DNA of 64,000 nt from Symbiodinium microadriaticum (Eukaryota; Sar; Dinophyceae; Suessiales; Symbiodiniaceae): positions 1,014,265-1,078,264 of the forward strand of contig LSRX01000067.1 of NCBI GenBank assembly GCA_001939145.1. The letters are read 5' to 3'. Shown here in pieces: positions 57,471-64,000 of the stretch. Made by a program: the position numbers and the translations under genes. A model generated the notes under the pieces. That model was given only the letters and a program-made list of their open reading frames with translations. It was not told the DNA's origin and ran no database searches. The first letter of the stretch is position 1. Every line of letters begins with the position of its first letter.

Positions 57471-57535
57471 CTCAGGTCCACCATCGCAATGGACCCCAGT
57501 GCCCGCACAACGCTCCGGAAGTTGTCGTAGACCTC
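57471..57535 (-). CDS. Possible exon, unrecognised, upstream of IMPDH
   Basis: Reads EVYDNFRSVVRALGSIAMVD, acceptor CGAAAG|G, donor near CTGAG|GGTT. No family recognised. Confidence 0.28.
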
Positions 57536-59150
57536 CTTTCGCATGGTTCAGGTGACAGGGCTTCAGGCGTTCTCCGCTTAAAGGGTTTAGGGTTCAGGGT
57601 TCCAGGCTTTTTCTTTGGAAAGGGTTTAGGGTTTAGGGCTTATGCGCAGTGACCTCCTTTCACATGGGATTCGTGTGTAGAGTCGCTGTCGTGTGGATCA
57701 CGAACTCCCACTGTATCCCTGAAGGCCGAGCCAACAGAAAGCAGTCTTCGCGGTGACTTTTGATTTTCTGCTTAACAATCCCTTGGCAGTGTGGTATCCC
57801 GCCCTGCCCGCCTCTAAGCAATCTAAGTAATTAGAGGTGCTAAGTATAGTCATGCCAACGAGAGCCCCGTCCCCGCAGATGCTCTGATTTCAGGGACTTC
57901 ACACCTTACGCTAGTTCCGCCGGATGGACATGAAGTCGGCAACATGATGAGCCAGGTGTCATACTTTACGGTTTCGGCTCTAGGGATTTCGGTTTACTTT
58001 AAGGCTTAAGGGTTTACGGCTTCAGGTCTTGGGGATTTCTGGGGCTTAATAGGGTCGTTATTTCATGGGAGATAGCTCTTTTTCGCAACTGTCGGAACTC
58101 CCTGTACCCAGGTGCTGGAGCTTCAGGGCGATGACGTACCGCAGTCGTCATGCAACGAAGTCCCGCTCCCATCCCGGAGGAGGCAGGCACGCCCCGAAAC
58201 CCTCTAACTTTATAGTGTATACGCTCTTATAACCTCTAAAAAAACCCGAATCCCCTAAACCCTCACACCCTCCGGATCTTAAGCTCCGAGTAGAACCAAC
58301 CCTGAATCCTGAAAGGTCTGGGGCTGGTAGGCCAGGAAGCCCCAAACTGTTCCCGTCGTTTGTGTAGGGTCTAGGGCCTAGGGTTGGGGACCCTAAACCC
58401 TAAACCCTAAACCGTGGCTCTTAGGATTTTAGGGCTTAGGCTTTCTGGTCTAGGGTTGATTTAGGGTGTTGGGAGTTTTAGGGCTTCGGGTTATGGGGTG
58501 TACAATTTCTACATAGGCTCAATCAAAGACGTTTACGTCCATCGGATGAAGAGGCCAGATTCAGATAGGCAATCCCGGAGGTGCTCTGCGGGTCGCATTT
58601 AGGTATTCAGGGTAGAAGCGTTTAGGGTTTGGGAGAGCCGATGTGCTGAGATTCCACTATGGCCTGCATCCGAGTCCTGGGCCCAACAACATCTAGTTGA
58701 AGCCGAAACCGAAATCCGCAACAAAAAAGCACCCCACCCAAACAGGGCCTCACGTGACAGCAGCCAGTCGGGATCTTGTTCTTGCCCCGGCAATAGCCGT
58801 TCCTGGTTGCTGAGAGGTAACCGGGCATTGCGACCCAACAGCGGAAGTCACACAGAACCGTTTCCCACCATGTAACCGCGGGTTTTCACATCCGTGATCC
58901 ATATATTGTAGGGGAGCCCACCATCAGAACCGATGTCGAAGTTTCTGCATCCGGGAGCAATCGAACCCTCATCCCTCACACTTATACCTGCGTCGTCTAA
59001 GCTTCAAAGCTTCGCACTCAAAAATGCCACTGTCAACTGTCCCCCCATTTCTTGAACCCCAACCATGACCACTGAACCGAGTAATTCTTGTTGGCCGGCT
59101 GTACGGCAATCCGGCGACATACGGTGTTGCCTTCCCCGCGCTGCCCGTAC

Positions 59151-59232
59151 TAATTTCATGAGATGCGGTATGACTTCAGTGGGGCCAGCAGCTTTCCAGT
59201 TTTCAATGCTCATGACCTTTGTCGGCTCGTCC
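59151..59232 (-). CDS. Possible exon, unrecognised, upstream of IMPDH
   Basis: Reads DEPTKVMSIENWKAAGPTEV then IPHLMKL, acceptor CCTGCAG|G, donor TTA|GTACGG. The frame remains open further. No family recognised. Confidence 0.28.
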
Positions 59233-59584
59233 CTGCAGGGCCCCTAAACCCTAAACCCCTCAACCCTCAACCCTAAACCTTAAACCCGAAGCCCTAGCCA
59301 AGGCGGGCACCAGGCAATGCGATGCGAAGGGCACCAGGGCATTCGCCTCCTCAAGATTCCGAAGCACGCCAACCTGAGCCGCTCACAGCAACCTACTTAA
59401 AGGAATATATAGGGTTAAGGTTTAGGCGTTAGGGTTTAGGGTCTAGGGTTTAGGGTTACCTTAAATTATAGGGGCCTTAAAGTTATGATTTAAGGCATAT
59501 TCCTTACTTGAGGGCTGTGGGGTTCTCTGGGTACTTGTCCAGTACCTCAAAGAATTCACAGTCTAACCTTCAGGGTGATACAGG

Positions 59585-59721
59585 GATGACTTAGAGACCC
59601 AGGGGACTTAGTAAGCAGGGCTTTAAGTAGAGTTATAAGTGCCCTAAACAAACCTCTTCCCCAACTATAACTTGTAACCCTACTTATAACCTACTTACTA
59701 AGTCCCGTGGGCCTCTAAGTA
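59585..59721. mobile_element. Hairpin element, CTTAGAGRCCC ends
   Basis: Left CTTAGAGACCCAGGGGACTT and right the complement of AAGTCCCGTGGGCCTCTAAG; arms extend about 28 bp. Confidence 0.65.
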
Positions 59722-60164
59722 TAATACCCCAGAAATGTTACAGGTTACCTACTCTACTACTAGACCAAGGACAGGAAGAAAATGCACTGAAAAACCAAAC
59801 GCTTGAGAGTTCGGGCTCCAGGGCTCTGACAGCCGAAGCCGTAGCCGCAGCCGCAGCTTCATAACGGTACATACTTTGCACTCATGGCAACACTGACGCC
59901 TAATGCTAAAGAAACGTCATAGATGACAAATGCGCTTGATAGTGTGAACATATATGCACATGCAGGCATTAAAACGCCTTTTGCTACCTTCTGTACAGCT
60001 CTTCGAAAAGCACCGAACAAATGGAAGATCGGCTGCCATCTATCTCCGAAATCTCCGAAACCACTGCCGGGCTGCATAGTCTCTGTAGAGCAGCCTCTGC
60101 CTGAGAACGGCGCGCACGAGTCGCGAACGAGAGTTTGGATGTTAGGGTTGAGAGTTTCGGACAC

Positions 60165-60545
60165 CCTAAACCCTATTAAACCTGATAAGCCCTAAACCCT
60201 AAACCCTATTAAACCCTAAACCCTATTAAACCCTTAACCCTACTAAACCGTATAGACCCTAAACCCTATTAAACTCCATTAAACCCTATTAAACCCTATA
60301 AAACCCTAAACCCTATCAAACCTTATAATTCATAAACCCTATTAAACCGTATAAACCCTGAACCCTATTAAATATTGAACCCTCAACCCTGTTAAACCCT
60401 GCTAAACCCTATTAAACCCTAAACCCTAAACCCTTAACCCTATTAAATACTAAACCCTCAACCCTAAATAACCCATTAAACCCTATTGAACCCTAAACCC
60501 TGTTAAAGCTTATAAACCCTAAACCTAAACCCAAACCGTATTAAA
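60165..60545 (-). repeat. Variant telomere-like array, CCCTATTAAA
   Basis: Dominated by CCCTATTAAA alternating with CCCTAAA for about 380 bp, a locally amplified variant not prominent elsewhere. Confidence 0.9.
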
Positions 60546-61482
60546 CTTTATAAACGACCGTGGGGCTGCAGGATGCAATGGTCTAGGGGCTGAAGAGGTC
60601 TGGAATTCTGGGGTCTTCTGTTGGTCATCTTCACTCCTCCGTCTTGGATGGCTTTTCATAAATGGACCATGTTAAAAAGCACGCCGGAGTCCCGAAATAA
60701 GACGGAACACGAACCAGTTCAAGTCTGCTTGCCTAGACATGCAACGACGTCTTGTATTGAACCACGAAATGCCAGAAGCACCAAAGAACGCCCCAACAAT
60801 CTCACAAAACCTCATAAGAAAAAGAACTACCGACCCCCCTAGGCCCTAAAATCAGCTGCAACTGAGCTTCTGTGAGCAGAGCACCAAAGCACCGATCCGC
60901 CCAGCAGCACAGGCAGACAGAAGAGTGGAGTTGGAACGGCCACGCGCCTCTTCGACAATTTGGGTGTAACGCGTTCAAGCTTCAGGGTTTAGGGCTTTAG
61001 GGCTTAGGGTTCAGGGTTTAGGGTGTTGATCTTGTTGACCCTTTTCCATCTAGAACTAAAGCTGTGACCATGAGTAGTTCAGCAACTGTCGTTCAGGCCC
61101 TGGGACTGCTGGGAGGCTTTCTTTAGCCTGCATAGTTGGCACTCCCGCTGATTCCGGCATACTGCTAGAAGCGAAGATTCCTGGTATTTGGTCCCTAGAC
61201 CACGGGCTAAGGGTGTAGGTTTAGAAAGGAGCCTTGCTGAGGGAGGATGAACTTAGACACCGCAAAGGTGACGAGACTGCCAAAACAGTTCTTCGGGGTA
61301 GCCAGAGATTTTAAGCTGAAGCCCTAGAGCCCTAAAAATAGCTAAATCCCCCAAACCCTAAACTCTAAACCCCAAAAGCCAAGTGATTGGACAGGGTTTC
61401 GAAGCCGGAAAGCAGGCACCCTCTTGCAATGCACCAGTCGGCCCGACGGCAAGCTTGCCCTAAGGCACCATGTGCCTTTTTT

Positions 61483-61655
61483 AGTGTATATACTTAGGCC
61501 TTGAAGCACCTTTGTAGGCACCCCTTTAAGGCCTCAGCAGGAAACCCTATTTGGGTAGTTCTCTAAATTAGGGTCCCTTGTTGGGTCCTTTTTTATAAGG
61601 GTGTCGTACTCTACTGGGTACCCAAAAAGGGACCCTAATTTAGTGAACTACCCAG
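61483..61655. mobile_element. Hairpin element family A, copy 3
   Basis: Shares GTATATACTTAGGCCTT, the inverted pair GTTCTCTAAATTAGGGTCCC, and core TTTTATAAGGGTGTCGTACT. Confidence 0.78.
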
Positions 61656-61689
61656 ATAAGCACGTAGAGCCTTAGGTTTGGAGACCCAG

Positions 61690-61850
61690 AAGTTTTGGGC
61701 TTCGGGTGTAGGGCTTTAGGATTTCAGAGTTTTGGGTTTAGGGGTAGGGTTTATGGTTTTAGGATTTCAGAGTTTTGGGTTTAGGGGTAGGGTTTATGGT
61801 TTAAGGTTTAGGGCTTTAGGGTTTTTAGGATTTCAGAGCTTTGGGTGAAC
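61690..61850 (+). repeat. Telomere-like tract with 43-bp direct repeat
   Basis: A unit starting GATTTCAGAGTTTTGGG and ending TTTATGGTTTTAG occurs twice in tandem, then a partial third copy. Confidence 0.8.
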
Positions 61851-61869
61851 CCAAGCAAAAAAACGATGA

Positions 61870-62190
61870 CCTTCCAGACCGAGTGAGGCAGTCTCTTCCG
61901 ATGACAGCTCGTCGCTTCATCGGCAACATGGTCATGATGATGAGGACGAAGAGTATGCGCTTAATGCTCAATTTTTGCTGCGCCGCGGACAAAGCTGGGA
62001 ACTCAAGAGTACGCTGCTAGAACCCTTGCAGAGACTACTCGTACCCTCCTTTGGGCCTCGACAAGACGTCGTAGCTTTCTGCCAGGCTCCCATGTCCTGC
62101 ATGTATCGAACGGAATCGGGGAGTTTTAGGCTTATGGCAATATCCTCGGGGAACCATCAGGGGTCATTTCTTGGGGGCGGCTCCTTGTAA
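61870..62190 (+). CDS. Open frame with acidic stretch, unrecognised
   Basis: About 106 codons between stops, including the acidic HDDEDEEYALNAQFLLRRGQ. No TTTAGGG words inside. No family recognised; could be one or two exons or chance. Confidence 0.25.
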   Translation, partial: PSRPSEAVSSDDSSSLHRQHGHDDEDEEYALNAQFLLRRGQSWELKSTLLEPLQRLLVPSFGPRQDVVAFCQAPMSCMYRTESGSFRLMAISSGNHQGSFLGGGSL

Positions 62191-64000
62191 TGAGCAAGGA
62201 TCCCACTACTTAGGGTTCCTACGTTCTGCCCCCTGTGAGTAAAGAGGCTCCATCTAAGCCTTACGAGTTTCCACTGGTTGCAGCGGGTCCTAAATTACTA
62301 AATCCTAAACCCTAAAACCTGAACCCGAAATTCCAAAACCTAAACCCTAAACCCTGAACCCGAAATTCGAAACCCGTAAGAAGCCTAAACTCTAAGCCTC
62401 AGGAACTTCCGCTGCTTGCAGGGCAGTGCTGGTGTCAGGGCTCAAAGGCTGCAAAAGTCCTACAGACGGCTTGTGACATCCAGAAAATTGAACAAATATC
62501 CTTTAACTAACACTAACCATAGTCCAATATACTAGAGTATCCTACCACAAAATAATAGAATGTAATGAGATTCTAGTATAATATGATAAACTAAAGTAAA
62601 CTCTATAAACTTTCAGATCTGAACCCTAAACTCCAAAGGGCCAGAATGTAGCAACAAGTAGAGGCTCACTCAGTATGGGGCTTAGTCCAGAACTTGCAAA
62701 ATCATGTCTGCCTGGACGCTGAGCCCTAAACTCTTCGGCACGACACCCCTTTAAACACGGGAGCCGGTGCAAGGAGCAAGCTTTAAGGCCCACGTAGATG
62801 ATTTCCGGAAGGAAAGAACTCTCGGCACATGTTGAAGACACCTTCTTAGAACCCTACACTCCTACACCTCTAAGCCCTAAAGACACTAAACTTCACAGCT
62901 GAAGCCAGCTCCCACGAACCTTGCACGTCAACCCTACTCGGTCAAGAACGGGCCTGTGGCAACCGCGCTGCCTGGTGAGCGCTGCGCGAAGCTCAGGGCT
63001 AAAGCCTTCGTGCCTAGGTCGTCAGCTCAGAGCTACCAGGAGCCCCAACACCACCTTTAACAACACCCTAAACCCTAAACCTTCAACTCTGCACTACACC
63101 GTGAAACCCTGCAAAACCTCGGGCCTCAACAACAAGGCCCGTAGAACACCCGTCCAAAATCTTTCTGTGGCAGGACCGGTGGCTAAGGCCTTAGACTTTG
63201 GGGTTTAGGGTTTCGATTTTAGGGTTTTGAACTCTGAACCTTCCGCCCTATGCCCACCAGCTCACGCTAAAACCCTGCACGACAGAAATAAACACTAGCC
63301 CATCGGCCCTGAACCCCGAGCCCTGCACACCCTATGGCTTCAAAGCCCTGCACCTGAACCTGAAAAACCCAAGCGGCCCAGAATGTAGGGTTTAGGGTTT
63401 AAGCTTTAGGGCTTAGGGTTTCGGGTTTAGTGAGAGTTAAGACGCCGCGCCCTGCACTGCAGCTTCATCCCTGAGCCCTGGGCCCCCCAGTTGGTCATAC
63501 CACTTCCTTATACGGTCTCTACACATTTCTTCTTGTGATATACACCCCGATAAATTTTAGCCTGATCCACAAGGAGGGCCCTGAAAGGAAAAATCGCTAA
63601 AAGAACGTACAAGACCCGCCCTTCAAGAAGCTCGGAAACGAAGTTAGCCTAAACCCAGAAACCCCGAGCCCTGCACCCTGAACAGTAAACCCTTAAGGGG
63701 ACCCACAAACCCCAAACAAGACTCCCTACTAGGGATTCTTGCCGGTTTGAGGCGTAGGGATTCCTAAAAAAGATCCCTAAACCCGAAACCCTAAACCCCC
63801 CTTTAGAAGATGCCTTCTAAAGGAGCTTTCAACCCGGAGCTCTGAGAAACCCCTGGGTCCCCCCTCTCTCGCTGGAGGAGCTCCAGGCCAGAACGAGACC
63901 TGCAATTCTTGGGGGGTTTGGGTTTGGGGATGTGGGGTTTGGGGTTTGGGGCTTATAGGATTTAGGATTTGGGGTTTAGGAGTTCTCACGGTTTAGGGGT

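Noticed and set aside
58900..58990. GGGTTCGATTGCTCCCGG on minus, tRNA T-arm-like
   Set aside because: The stem bases do not pair and no matching D-arm or acceptor is present.

Overview
The window reads as nuclear DNA of a dinoflagellate. The basis is (i) TTTAGGG-type telomere-like sequence scattered over the whole 64 kb in both orientations, (ii) one recognisable gene cut into very short exons by long introns, and (iii) the splice sites of that gene: by my reading 16 of 23 introns begin with GC, 6 with GT and 1 with GA, and every exon begins with G after the acceptor AG. That GC/GA-donor, AG|G pattern is characteristic of dinoflagellates. Species cannot be given. No open frame in the window is a long intact gene; the longest ones are translated microsatellites.

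The one gene that can be named is an inosine-5'-monophosphate dehydrogenase (IMPDH, EC 1.1.1.205) on the minus strand. It was assembled by eye from 24 exons of 21-92 nt between 50179 (5' side) and about 31116 (3' side). The joined phases are consistent and give about 426 codons covering the active-site barrel and both CBS domains. The first roughly 60-75 residues and the extreme C-terminus were not found. As read, the usual catalytic cysteine is a serine and most of the catalytic flap, including the Arg-Tyr pair, is missing, so this copy may be a pseudoenzyme or a decaying paralogue.

Layout. 1-31 kb: no recognisable gene; short exon-like islands, microsatellite fields (3.2-3.7, 20.4-21.5, 24.7-25.6 kb), small hairpin elements, an AT-rich island (5.4-5.95 kb) and telomere-like clusters. 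31-50.2 kb: the IMPDH gene, with a GATA/GGTAA satellite field (31.7-32.6 kb), CATG repeats (44.5-45 kb), GGT repeats flanking a 221-N gap (49578-49798), and many 100-bp hairpin elements in introns. 46570-48072 is repeated as 50918-52420, apparently identical and ending at a single N; it carries two CBS exons, so the second copy is either a partial tandem duplication or an assembly error. 52.4-64 kb: unrecognised exon-like islands, hairpin elements and long degenerate telomere-like tracts; the missing 5' exons of IMPDH may lie here.

The feature most worth following is the orientation of the telomere-like sequence. Many IMPDH exons sit between a CCCTAAA-type tract on the left and a TTTAGGG-type tract on the right, so many introns start with TTTAGGG-like and end with CCCTAAA-like sequence and could fold end to end. 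Outside the gene, tracts in this convergent order are often only 40-160 bp apart, the size of an exon, which predicts further exons. Stretches not listed below showed me only degenerate telomere-like words and unique sequence. Exon-like open frames outside IMPDH are weak calls: frames that look just as protein-like occur inside IMPDH introns.
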